From the NCBI GenBank assembly GCA_004802705.1, contig SGPL01000115.1, forward strand, positions 1 through 61,773: a DNA stretch of 61,773 nucleotides, written 5' to 3'. The translations under genes and the position numbers were made by a program. The notes under the pieces were generated by a model that was not told where the DNA came from, did not search any database, and saw nothing but the letters and a program-made list of their open reading frames with translations. Positions within the stretch are counted from its first letter, which is position 1. Each line of letters opens with the position of its first letter. Positions 47,000-58,507 of this stretch are shown piece by piece. Origin of the DNA: Bondarzewia mesenterica (Eukaryota; Basidiomycota; Agaricomycetes; Russulales; Bondarzewiaceae).

Positions 47000-48136
47000 T
47001 CACGCTCTTGACGTGTGCTTCTTCGCGATGTGGTTCGTGAGTGCCTCCTTGCGCGTGGTGGCAGTCTTGCATCCTTCGTGGGGGCACTTGTGTGATGGTG
47101 GAGCATGCACTTTTGCATGCCTGTTATGCCGCCCCAGGTCGGCCCGCCTCCCAAAGTACAAAGGTTCGTCCTTCTTCCTACAGGCCAAGTGGAAACATGC
47201 CCACGGACTGGGAGTGTTTGCCTTGCGGCTCCTGCGCTCCTTCGTCAACATTGTCGTTGATCTCCACGGGACAGCGGCGCTTTGGGATGCCACGGCCGGC
47301 AGCGGGGCGCCAGGCCCTCCCGCCGACAACTGAACAGTGTCGGGGGACAGTGCAACTGTGATGGGGAACCTCCCATCGTTGCGTGCCTTTGATGTGAAGT
47401 TGTTATCGTGGAGGGCGTGGATCTCCAGTTGTTGTTGAACGTGGATTGTCGGATGATCCTTCGCCTCGTGGTCCTCAGACCTGGTGTCTGATCGAATCAT
47501 ATTACCCCGCGTTCCAGCCATGTCCTGCCACAGCGCTGTGTCCCGTCCTTGGTGGACAAGTGGTGGACGAGCGATGCTCTGGGCTAAAAGGGGGTGCATA
47601 TGGTGTTGTACATGGACAGCATGATCGTGTACTTGGCTGTAGGAGGGGAGCGCAGTGGCAGTAGAGACTCCTGCCATGTACTGGGGCAGCTCGCCCGCAG
47701 CGACCATCGGGTGGCGCCGTCCAGGAATGGATCCGCCAGCTATGTCGGAAGATGTTATTGTGCCATCATCGATCAGGATTTAAATAGACACGCACAGTTT
47801 ATGATTGGGACAGGATAATCGGCGTGAAAGGGTTGTTGCCAACGATTGTCATGGTGCATCGTATACGTAGGGATATCGTACCCCTCAATAACCCTCTTGA
47901 TGGTTAGGTGAGTCGCATTGATCTAATCCGCGTGCAATTTATCAACTCACCGAAGTCGTATTTTCTAGCAGGCCTTCGTAGACCTGGCGGGGAAGGTTAA
48001 GGCCGCCGGATGATTGAGATGAATCAGGTGCGAGCGAGCGATTGGTCATGAAGCAGCGTACTTCGTCTTCAAAAGTCCCCGGCAGCAGAGACGCATGCGA
48101 CGAAGATGCCATGAAGTCCTGAGCGTCAAAATACAT
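47000..48136 (-). CDS. C2H2 zinc-finger protein, putative transcription factor
   Basis: Exons (minus): 48136-47951, 47895-47796, 47739-47000; 341 residues with consistent phases. The N-terminal two thirds are low complexity and His/Gln-rich. The C-terminus carries two C2H2 fingers in tandem: WACFHLACRKK...DLGRHNRHAKVH and HKCPHEGCKTATTRKEALTN ending in HIAKKHTSRA. The lone pair at the very C-terminus is typical of small basidiomycete C2H2 regulators. Lies immediately upstream of its decayed tandem copy. DNA-binding function is inferred from the fingers; targets are unknown. Confidence 0.85.
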
Positions 48137-50430
48137 GTTTACTGGAAGATGGGGTTGGTTGGGAGGAATCGAGCACTGTGGGCAGTGGCAGGGGATATGG
48201 GTCCTTGGATCAGCTTCTGCTAAGATTTTATATGCGAGGTAAGCCCTCGAAAGAGGAACCTTGTGTTTTCACGACTCATTATTCCATGCCACAAATGTCT
48301 CTGGCGGCCATGGCCATTGAAGCTTTCAGAGCCAAAATCGCGGTGCCTCCGCCATCAACAGCACCATCGGAGCAAATTCTCTTCCTTGTTTGCAAATTGC
48401 ACTCGCGTGTCAAGGTGTTGTATGCCTTCAGGGCGCAATCCGCCGGTGCGATGTTTGTGACGTCTTTTGTCAATCTGTCTGGGTTTGAATATCGGTCATT
48501 GAATAGCGCGCCCGAGCCTCTGCGCCAACGGTTTCCCGGCTTCGCACTGCGTCGTATTCGTTTCTGGTCATTCTCCTTCATTGGTGGAAGTTCTGTATTT
48601 CCCACAGTCGCGGTTGGACTCATAGACTTCCACATGTTCGTTGCCGATGCTTCTCTGCGTCTTGATTATGGATATCGCCATCGGCATTCTCGACTCTGCT
48701 GCACGCTGCACGCTGATACCCCATCACTGTTCTCCAGCCATCGGAAGTAACCCTTTCCTGCTTAAAGTTCAGAAAATTGCTGATCAATGGTAACGACCTT
48801 CACATCCAAATGTTCGAAGGAGCAAGTACGTCACTTTGTGAATCATACTTTTCAGTTCATGTTATTCTGTATTCATCTGGCCCACAGGTTCGTGGAGCTT
48901 CGTGGATGGCGACGCGTTCTGCACTTAGGTTTGTGACCGGCGTTGACATCTTTAACTAAGCCTGCTGTGATTATATTTGCCTTCATTCTTCTGATACGCT
49001 TTTTCCTTTTCAATCATGCTCAGCTTCAGCAGTGTGCGACTTCTACCCACGTTGAAATGACTTGAGCCTATAGATGTCCATATTTGGTATGGCTTATTCG
49101 TTGTTGCATCTCGGCGTCTTGATTGTGATCAACATCGATGAGGGCGCCTAACACTCACTCTGTGACGTGCAGTTATGACTACGGTGAGTATCTGTTGTCT
49201 AGGAGCCTGCGGAAGATCTTCCGCACTCATGATCTCCAGTTTGTACCCTCTGCACATAGCATGATCATTCATGACAAGGTTTGGTAGCATACGCTTATAA
49301 CTAAGGGCGGGAAACTGCAGCCCAGTGAAAATTCCTGGTTCCCAATATGACTCATGATAATAACTTACAGATAGACCAACCGTAGACCGCCATCTACAAT
49401 GCCGTCGTTTTCGAGTTGCATTCTTCCGAATTCTTGGGTTTGATTCCTTCCCCCCCTGCTCCCACTCATGCTCTCAGAGCCTACATCCTCTCCATCAAAT
49501 TTCAGTCGACCTGCTCGGATAGTCTGCCAAGACGCCCAGCCGCGCAGCGATGGCAAATTGTACCATATAGCTGGCCCTAGAAGCTCGTTTACTGTATTCC
49601 GTAAGCGACTCTTGTACAGGCTCGAATCATTCTGCCATGCAGGGCTGCCCGCCAACGAAAATGAAATCCTGTGCCGTCTGTGATTCGTCGACGACGGATT
49701 ACGCAAGGGATTTGGCTCGCCCGAGAATGACTTGGAAGTTTTTCCAAAATTTTGTTACGGTGAGTTTTCTTTCAAAGATAATGCTTATTAACCATGGTCT
49801 GTATCATGGGTGCCTTTCTCCTGTGCATGGCAGCATTTCATGCGCGCATAGTCACCTCTTGCGCACACTCCCAGCTCAAATTGCCTCTATTTGTTATATT
49901 AGCTCGGGTACAAAATTACAACCCCACCTCCCCGTGTGGCGGCAAAGCAAGAAAGTTGTCGTTGCTGCTACGACTCTGCAGACACTGACTGTCAGTCGCG
50001 GACCCCTCACTAGTATGAAATAATACGCTTTCAATTCAACACAGAGTCCGATCACCCTTGCTTTCAGGTCAATGCTTGTCTCTTGCGTTCCCTTATACAC
50101 TGGTCTCTAAATAGTTTAGGTATTCCGCTGAATGAAATCAAGACTTTCATCCGACACGGTCGCAGCTGAGTTCGCGAACTCCCTTTGCGCTTGCTACAAA
50201 GTCATGCACGATATGGGATTCAACAATTCCTGAGTCTTGGTGCTTGTTTCTGGGGGAGCGGGGACGATGGGCGGGAAGCTGGGGTGGCGAGTAGCGGGGA
50301 GTGGCGAATCGACGCCGTTTTCAATGGGCTGATGAAACTTCGAAGATGTGCCCTTCAGTCGACGATGCTCAATCAACATTAAACCCGAGACATAAAATGA
50401 ATAGAAAAGAAGACGCGCGTGATGAGCAGG
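48137..50430. other. Region without a confident gene
   Basis: The longest frames (48178-48750 plus, 49706-49365 minus) overlap opposing frames and lack recognised domains or a consistent exon chain. The segment at 49637-49760 (plus) with KSCAVCDSS and a good GTGAGT donor could be an exon of an unknown gene. Confidence 0.35.
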
Positions 50431-50459
50431 TGATAGTTTCTTGTAAAAACCAGTGCACA

Positions 50460-52150
50460 CAGCCATATCAGCGTGATTGCATCGAGTCCAAGGACGAGTC
50501 CAGAATCATCCACGACTGGAAAGCGCGACGCCCTCTTCCCCCATTTCGCTTGAGGCGAAGCGAAAGCGACGATCCACAGCACCGCCCCATGAGTTTGCAT
50601 AATACCTATGTCCTTGCTCGTTGAGGACATCACGTTTACCGCGTACTCAACGCGCCGAAGAGTCAATAGTGTTCAAGTCTTCAGGATCTTGAGGATGGCG
50701 CAGCCTGGCGCCATTCGGCGAAGCCGCAACGTGGGCGGAATGAAAGATACTGTAGAGGCCGGGTCAACTCGTCACAAAGAAGAGTCTCGATTGAATCTTG
50801 ACGAGTTCCAGAAGACAATGCAAGAGACACAAGCATGTCGACAATGATAGGCGCAGACACCAGCGTGAAAGAAAAGCGAATGAATGAATGAAAACGTACA
50901 CGAAAACAAGGATAATATAAACGTCAAGAGCAAGGTATAAATTCGATCTGCAGGTATAAATACAAAACAAGGGACGAGCAACAAGAAAGAGCGCACTGAA
51001 GTCAAATTGACTCTCCCATAACTTCACAATCCGATCGAAAAACGACATGGACAATCCACAGCGCGAGATCCCGCTCGTCCATGCCACAAGTATTCAAGCA
51101 TCCGGAACGCGCTGGGCGACCCCGCCAATCCAAGTTTCACTTACATGATCACGCATCCCTCTTCTCCACCCAACCGCCTCGTAATGTCCTCCGCTCCTAG
51201 CTCCGCGCCAAGCTCACGCTCCTTGGGTACCCCGACGCTGGGCAGCTCGACGATGAGCACGCCCCCGTTGTTTGGGTCGAGAGTGGCTGTCAGATCGTAT
51301 CTAAAGCGCGGACGACACGTGGATCAGAGGTCGATGATCACAGTGGAAGAGAGGCGAGGCCTTGGAGGAAAAATAAGAGAAACTCACTTGCGCATGAGGT
51401 CTTCGATCGCAGGCCTCAGTTTCGCTGCGCCGTTGGTCGAATGCAGGCCCTTTCCTGAAAACGACAGCAAGGAGACAAGGTGCACCCGGTCAGACCGTAT
51501 CCACTCAAGAAAAGGCAGTGAGAAGGACGCGCACCGACTATGAGGTGAATCACCGCGTCACCGCGTTGGCGCGCCTCTTGGATGCTCTGGTCTGTGTAGG
51601 CAATAGCTTCTTTGACGTAAAGCCCGTGCAAGTCAATCTCTCCCGGTTTACTATCCTGGTGTGCCAAACCCATACATTGAATTGGACGATACACGAGTGA
51701 AAAGAAAAATTCGGACGTACCAAATTATTCTCTGTTCTCCACACAAACAAGCACCATCACATCAGCACCCACGCACTCGACAGCACATGAAGACAAAAAG
51801 GGGGGGTGGAAAGAGAACGTACCGCGGAATATCCACTCGCTAGCCTCCTTATTGAGGCGCTCCATCTCCCTCTGCTTCTCCTTTCCCAAATTCGACAGCT
51901 CCTTGGCCCGCGCACCGTTCCCACCCGCATACACCTGGTGACTCTCCTCAAACGCCCGTGCCATCGCATCGCCCGCTTCGTTCGCGCGCGCGCGCAGTTC
52001 CGTGTAATGAGGATTCTGCTGATTGACCTGGTTCTGGTCCTGTGTTGCGCATCAGCATCAAGGCCGCGCGGGGTTTAGGTGGGGAAAGAAGGGGGAGGGA
52101 GAGAAGAAAAGGCGGTGGACGTACGGTGCGGGGAGGCGATGTGGGAGGTG
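50460..52150. repeat. Segmental duplication copy 2 (Smr gene C plus 3' flank)
   Basis: Direct-orientation partner of about 42000-43600. The same exons, intron positions and 3' flank are kept. The first exon and promoter are not part of the match. Confidence 0.8.
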
Positions 52151-52538
52151 GGGAAGCGGGGTGTGATGGAGAGACTTGACTGGCCGCTTGTTCTTGTCCT
52201 TGTCCCTGACTCTGCTTGTGCGGTTTATGATACGGCTTAGGCTCTGCCGGCTTTTGAGGCTGAGGGTGGTGCGGCTTCTGCTGCTGCTGCTGCTGTGGTG
52301 GAGGAAAATATGGTTGCTGCTGCTGAGGAGGATAATACGGCTGCTGCTGCTGATGCGGGAGTGGTTGCTGATATTGCGGTTGAGGCGGGTAAGACGCTAT
52401 CGGGTGCGGCTGCGGCTGCTGCGAGATCTGTGGGTATGTTGAGTATGGCTGTTGTTGCTGCTGTTGCTGAGACTCAGACTCAGGCCCGCCACAAAGGATT
52501 TTGGCGAGCGAGCGAACGATGTCGTCGAAGATGCCCAT
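51141..52538 (-). CDS. Smr-domain protein C (Gln-rich N-terminus, DUF1771-Smr)
   Basis: Exons (minus): 52538-52125, 52039-51823, 11-nt microexon 51731-51721, 51655-51535, 51454-51388, 51300-51141; 329 residues, all in frame. The N-terminus has no transmembrane helix: MGIFDDIVRSLAKILCGG is followed by a long Gln/Pro-rich linker (QQQQ runs, PYYPPQQQQPYF). DUF1771 is complete (HYTELRARANEAGDAMARAF, KELSNLGKEKQREMERLN) and so is Smr (EIDLHGLYVKEAIAYTD, IVGKGLHS). MGIFDDI... could be N-terminally acylated (Gly2) rather than membrane-spanning. Same internal gene structure as B but a different first exon and promoter, so paralogues B and C differ in presumed localisation. Confidence 0.9.
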
Positions 52539-53194
52539 GGTTTTCCGAGGTGCTGAGATGCCAGATCAAGTGTTTGAAGGGAAAAGATTCGTAAAGGCTC
52601 AAGAGGATGAGAGTTGATTATAAGGTAACTTCCCGTCGCGTTGCTGTGCAGGCGCTTCAAAGACGGAGGCTCGGAACTGGGAACGTGGTGATTCGACGTG
52701 CGGGCACGACAATGAATCGCGTTCTACACGTTGAGCAAAAAGACGTCAACCGTCACGCGTCAACAGTCGAACTGGAAAGAGGGTTTCTCCCTCTCGAAAA
52801 GTGCGAGGGTTGCACGCGAGAGGGAAAGAGAAAAAGGAGGATGGGGGTAGGGGCTGCCGTTGTGCGCATGATGAATCGCGGTCACGTGAGCATGTGATTA
52901 AGAGCAAGCTTTAAATTTGAAATTCACAAAAGTGCCATGCACGAGTACATTCATACGGTTTCTCTCAAAGCCCTCCGTGGATAATCGGGGCGGCCATAAA
53001 ATTCGATACTGATCTACGTCAGTGTCCATGTATGCGATGCAATTTTGACAATCAAGAAGCCTACAAAAGTTAGATTAAGATAGTGAAAAAAAATCCAGGG
53101 TGCTAAACCCCAAAGTCCATGGAGCGCACACTATGATACAATCAAGGTGTGACCGAAATATCTGCACGCGTCGACATCAAAGTACGTACTCCAT
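52539..53194. other. Intergenic stretch
   Basis: Promoter of Smr gene C and 3' flank of the next minus-strand gene. No coding evidence. Confidence 0.45.
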
Positions 53195-54786
53195 CTAGAA
53201 CTTGTTGTCGTGGCTGTACGGCGTACTCATAACGAGCCCTTCGTTCTCGTTCTCATACGAGAACGACCCGTCGTCTGACACATAGTGCCGCAGGCCGCTG
53301 CTCTTGGTCGCGGCGTGCTGCACCAGCGGTGCTTGCAAGTCTTCTGTCAGGGTCCCCTCCCGACTGTATACCGTGCTTCGCATGCTGCCCCCTTGGACAG
53401 AGAAGATCGATGCGCGGGCAGTGTCGCGCATCTGCATGATGTTTTGGCGGAAAGCGTTCTGGTGGCGGTGTCAGCGCGGCAATAAGATGAAGTTTCATGA
53501 AAATATCCAAATACCTGTTCGCGCCAATACTGAAGACGCTTGTCGCGCTCCGTGTCGCGCTGACGTCGATGGAAGAAGAAGAGGGTGAAGAGTGTCGCGA
53601 ACATGCCTGATGCATTAAGTAAAATCATGATCACGATGCCCGCACGGATGGGATGAGTTGCAAACATACCTCCAAAGATAGCAATGGCTATGACGATGTA
53701 GACCCATGTACCAAGGTGGCGGGGCTCACGAGGATCTTTACCGCAGGTCCCGTCAACACCGCAATTGTAAGACAAACATCTACAAGGGAATAGGTGAGGG
53801 GTTCATTATAGGGGAAGAAAACCGGAACAGTAAATTCGGAACACCCACTCTTTGTCGGCTGAACAGCTAACCGCAAGATTCTTCTGTTGTATGCAAACCT
53901 TTTGCTGGGAGTCGCAGTAAGTTCCGATTTTGCAGTTATCCCTGACTCACAAGCGGGGTAGCATCATGTGAAAAGGGTGAGCGAAAGGAGCAGCACCTAC
54001 CTGGACACGATATCAATGAACTCCTGTCCGCCACTCGCGTATGCGATATAGCCAGTGTTCTCGACTTCACAGGTTTGGCCTACAGTGACATTCGCCCACC
54101 TTCATCCAAGTCAGTATATGTCAAGGGTCAACATAATGAATTGCTGCCAGCATGGCGAACCCTTCCCGAAGAATTCGTGACAAAACATGATCCCCTTCGA
54201 GCATTTCCCCGGAGCGACGGGAGTAGTTCGTTATGCAGTTTCATCACGATGCTTCCGAAAGAAGGATTCAAGATGTAGGCAATTCTCAGAACAAACGTAC
54301 TGGCACACGAAATCGAGACAGAGAGAGCCATTGACATTCAGGCCCATCCCAGACTCGTCTCTCAGATCTTTGAAATTATCTGGCCCTAGGCACTCGTCTG
54401 ACCGGCACCACACACAATGCATCAGCAAGTCTTGTTACCTAAACCACAAGTCTGAAAGCAAACACACCGTCGCGATTGAACTGGCACGAGCTGCCGACCG
54501 TCAGCTTCGGAATGCACTCGGACTCCTCATCGGGGCAAAAGGAGCTCGAGTTGCACCGAGTCGGCATGTTAATGTTGTCGGGCCAGCCAAGCGGGAACTC
54601 GTCTTTGCGGCACCCCTTGGGAACGCAGCTCCCGTTGTTGCACCAAGTCGTCACGTTGCAGTCTGAAGTGAACTCGAGTGTGCCCGTACGCAGGCCGTTG
54701 TGCAAGGTGTCGCATGTGGTGGTGTCAACCGCCAATACGCTAAGGACGGATGCGAGTAAAAGGAATGTGGAGGCCAGTAGATACAT
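53195..54786 (-). CDS. Cys-rich single-pass type I membrane protein, unknown
   Basis: Exons (minus): 54786-54468, 54397-54301, 54099-54001, 53941-53849, 53779-53670, 53606-53515, 53458-53195; all phases agree, 357 residues. A signal peptide (LLASTFLLLASVLSVLAVD) is followed by a ~200-residue ectodomain with more than 15 Cys in spaced pairs (CNVTTWCNNGSC, CNSSSFCPDEESEC, CKIGTYCDSQQKVC). The spacing is reminiscent of Dickkopf-type or EGF-like small disulfide modules. One transmembrane helix lies across an intron (WVYIVIAIAIFGGMFATLFT), then a basic stop-transfer (HRRQRDTERDKR) and a ~90-residue cytoplasmic tail. Several N-glycosylation sequons (NVT, NGS, NSS). No enzymatic domain; a cell-surface receptor or adhesion role is only a guess. 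Confidence 0.8.
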
Positions 54787-56554
54787 TGGTGCAGTGAGGG
54801 GTCAGTGTGTTGTGTGTGGATGCTACTTTGGAGGACGAGGGAACTCGAAGGAATGACAATCTATCTTACGTAATGTAATCCATCGTGGTGCTGGCAGTGC
54901 GGAGTTCATGAACGATACCTCTCCACACAGATAACTTCACTGTCGAGCAGGAGATTTAAGCAGATCTTCGTACGCTTGAAGTCGGCTTGAAGTCGTCGAA
55001 GCCACAGGATTCATCGCAATTTCAGCTAATTTCAACGATTTGCTAGGATTAACGCGAATGGGCACTGGTCGAAGAATCCGATATTCTTGAGGTCGTGAGT
55101 GCTCGCTCGTACAAGGTCCTTTTTAAATCCATATGGCGCGGTAGAAGATGTGTATCTATTGGCTATTCCAATCCATGGGAATATCAAGTTATCCCCATAA
55201 TTATGGAAGATGGTAGACGTCGACGTGCGGATGGACAGGGTGGGCCCTTTGGATTCACAAATATGTGTTCAAACCCGCCTATCTATCATGAGATCGAACA
55301 TATGTTCGCGAGTCTCTGGCCACTCGGCGTTCTCTTGGATGAGGCTGCAGGCAGTGACGACGACCCTACTCCACGAAACCCTCTCCTTCGGCCGGCCAAA
55401 GGACGAGATGTTATTTTGTCGTCCCCCTTTGAGCTGCGAGCAGATCTCTATCTATTGCACCCCATTGGGCTGATGGACACGCCGGTGAGACCTGTATATT
55501 TACAGACAAGTCATCTCCGAGTATTCGACTGGTATCTTGCACTGTCTCCTCAACCTGAAGATGTTTTCCATCCTCGGGGGGTCAATACCTGTTCCCCTCC
55601 TCGTTGCAATTGCCGAAGGCGGAGGAGGAGAAGCTGTCGGCGCGACGAGCGCGCTCGGCAAGACCACGCATGCAGGATATGCCTGCCTCGATGTCCGTGC
55701 TTCTTTCTCGTTTCGTGACGCTTCATCTGTTCTGATCATTTTGTTCCATAATTACAACGGCGCTCTCAACGCTGCAAACTTTGTATCTCAAATGGAGCCT
55801 ACAGTTATCTTTCCCCAATTATCCCAGTGTGCTCGATAGGCACCCGCGTTTGCGCAGTCCACGCATCAATTCAATGGGAATATCCTCGCATACCCCCGGC
55901 CAGTGTCCGCTCCATCTCAATCATCGTTCTGGGCATCAACGTTCAACCTCAGTCACTCAACTTACAGTTCTGGACATCTCGATGAAACTACACCACAAGA
56001 CTCTGCGACAAGTCCTGCTGTCGCGCTTCTCACCCACCTACTCGACCTTTGAGAGCATGGAACATCACCTTGCCAACCACAAATCAAGATCACAGCCTCG
56101 TCGCTATACATCTTGATGCCGCCGGCGAGTGGTGCAATTGGTACTTTATGCATTGCCGGAGAGCGCCAGGTTATATCGAGGGACGTCCAAGTTCGTCATG
56201 GGACATTCCCACTTGGTGCCATGCGAGTGAATATTGTCGTTCACAATCAGTAGAGCGGACGTTGTGTCGTAGTCCTTCAATATTCAATGTCTCTCTTTGG
56301 TTTATGCCAAGTTTGTACCATACTTTTTCGTGAACTTCTCGTTCACTTTGTTTTGAGTGATATCCGACGTCCATGATTTAACAATCTCGGATTAGGTAAT
56401 TGCGACAACTCCAAAACGTTTGGTCCATTGAAGCGGCAACACCCTCAGGCATCCTCCCACACCCACTGACCCCAGCCGGTTGACTCTCTGCCGTCGCCAA
56501 CAACAGCCGAGGCGAGCAGCCTCGATAACACAGAGGACTACTAGCAAAGTGCAA
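54787..56554. other. Region without a confident gene
   Basis: Several plus-strand frames (55095-55718, 55537-55839, 55781-56116) overlap each other in different frames. They may be remnants of one decayed gene, but no motif was recognised and no exon chain fits. Confidence 0.35.
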
Positions 56555-57595
56555 ATGTCATCCACAACGCCGCCGGGGCGGAGTTCCTCTCCTCAGCCGC
56601 TGCCTTCATTACCGCCTTCACCCAGTGAGGAAGACCTCGGACGACCAGGAGCATGGGATGATGGCCAAGATGCAGACGAAAGCCATGTATCCGAGACTCC
56701 GGTTGTGGGAAAGGGAAAAGGAAAGGCGGTGGTGGGCAGGACACTGGAGCCAACGTACGCGGAGGGAGGGACGGATGAGGCTCTAAGAAGGATACACGGA
56801 GCAGGAGAGGTCGAAGGGTATCCACCCACAAAAGGAGAAGACACCGAAACACGACGGATCGAAGAGGTGCGTCTCACTCTCCCCCTCTTTCCCTGACCTT
56901 CGCCAACGCATCTCGCACAATCATCAAAAAATAAAATAAAACAACACCCGCACAGAACCTCCGGCGCTGGGAAATGGCAGAACGCCAACGTCGGAAAAGC
57001 GCNCGCGACTCCAGCACCGCGACCGCTCCCACCACCTCCGTCGTCGCCGACGTCGCCCGACGCGCCTCACTCCTCTGGACCCACCGCACCTCTTGTTCTA
57101 CCACCACAACCACCGCAACCGCCACAACTGTCAACACCACCAACACCCACAATCCACTCACATCCCCATCATCTATCCCTCACCCTCCACAATCTACATC
57201 CCCACCCGCAACACGAAACTGCAACTGCACAAAATTCTTCATTCCTCTCCGCGCCCACCCAAAACGCATCGACGCCACCCCTCATCGCACCACACACGCT
57301 CTTCCCATTCGCGGCTGGATCCAGCAGCCAAAGTCCCAGCCTCGACGATGACCATCAACAGCAACAGCAGCCTCCGGTAATCCATATCCAACCTGCATCA
57401 CCGTTGCCCTTGCCATTTCCGCAAGACCAGCAGCGATGGGAGGGTGCACGGGGAGGCGTGCAACAGCAACAAGAACAACGGTGGGAAAGCTCAGCGCAGC
57501 AGCCGCAGAGGAGGTCGCGGTTCACGATGGGCCCGCGTGTGGATTGCGAGAAGTGTAGGGCGGGCATCAAGGGGCATTGGATGCATTTCGATTGA
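56555..57595 (+). CDS. Pro/Gln-rich protein with C-terminal CxxC motif, unknown
   Basis: Two exons, 56555-56866 and 56956-57595. The second stays in frame to the end only if the N at 57003 is a surplus base (639 nt without it, divisible by 3); the product is then 316 residues. The N-terminal part is Ser/Pro/acidic, with a basic helix (LRRWEMAERQRRKSA) at the exon junction. A long Pro/Ser/Gln-rich stretch follows, and a compact conserved-looking C-terminus (RVDCEKCRAGIKGHWMHFD) whose CxxC could bind a metal or be redox-active. I believe similar C-termini occur in many fungal proteins of unknown role, but cannot name the family. Confidence 0.65.
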
Positions 57596-58507
57596 GAATA
57601 TTGAGGTGCGTTGACCCTTCGAATTTAATGCAGTTTCTTTTTATCTTCATCTTTGTCTTTGTCTATCTTTTCGTGTTTTGGGCTCATGAATTGTCCCAGG
57701 TTCCAGCTAGAATGACTCCGCGCGTATGTACTGTAAGTATCCTGCTAGCTGAATGATTTTTGATGTCTGAAATACTGTCATACTTACACTGTATCCCTAT
57801 GATCTGCTTCTGTGCGTCTCTCGTTTTCGCCGCTCTTGCTAACAATATCCTCCTATATCCTATCTGCGCGCGCTCTCTCTCTCCTGTTAATTTGCGTGTC
57901 GAAAATGCAACCTCCGTACTTACCTTGCTTCCCAGTACTCCTCTATATAGCGGTATGGCTCGATTGGTATTTTCTCCACCACCGTCATGTGTATGCTCTT
58001 TGTCCTTTTACTTCACTCACCACACGCTGTTCCGTTTAGAGTCCCGGTAATTTATTGTTTTTGTTCTTACCAGCAGGTGTATATCTCGGTATTGATCGAC
58101 GTACGTAGATCTCAGAAACGATCGAACGCCGCCAGCTCGGATGATCAGCGCCTTCGACGCCATCGTTCGATCAGCAAGTCAACGAGAACTGCCTGATGGA
58201 TGTCGTGGTTGGTAACGTTCTTCACTGCTTCACTACTTACTCTCATATGTTCAAATTTTTGTTATCGTACAAATTCTCCAGCATTCCTCGGAGCTCTCTC
58301 TCTTTCTCAAACCAAAATACATCGAGTAGAGTACATATGAATGGATATACAGATAGACACACACGCAGCGAAATGAGGCTAATATGTAAGAACACAGGTA
58401 TAAGAGTTCCGAGGGGAAAGAAGTGCGAAGCTACAGAAAATAACATAAATCAACTTAGATAAGTAATCCAAAAACATGGAAGGAAACAAAGGTTCGAGAG
58501 CCCGCTC
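57596..58507. other. Convergent intergenic region
   Basis: T-rich 3' flanks of two convergent genes. No coding evidence. Confidence 0.45.

Noticed and set aside
48178..48750. 190-codon plus-strand ORF
   Set aside because: An equally good antisense frame exists, there are no splice or domain features, and composition is nondescript.
52176..52442. Leu-rich plus-strand ORF resembling membrane helices
   Set aside because: Antisense of CAG/CAA codons in the Gln-rich linker of Smr gene C (CTG repeats read as Leu).
55095..56116. Plus-strand frames as a coding gene
   Set aside because: Three overlapping frames, no motif, no consistent splice chain; kept as an unassigned region.
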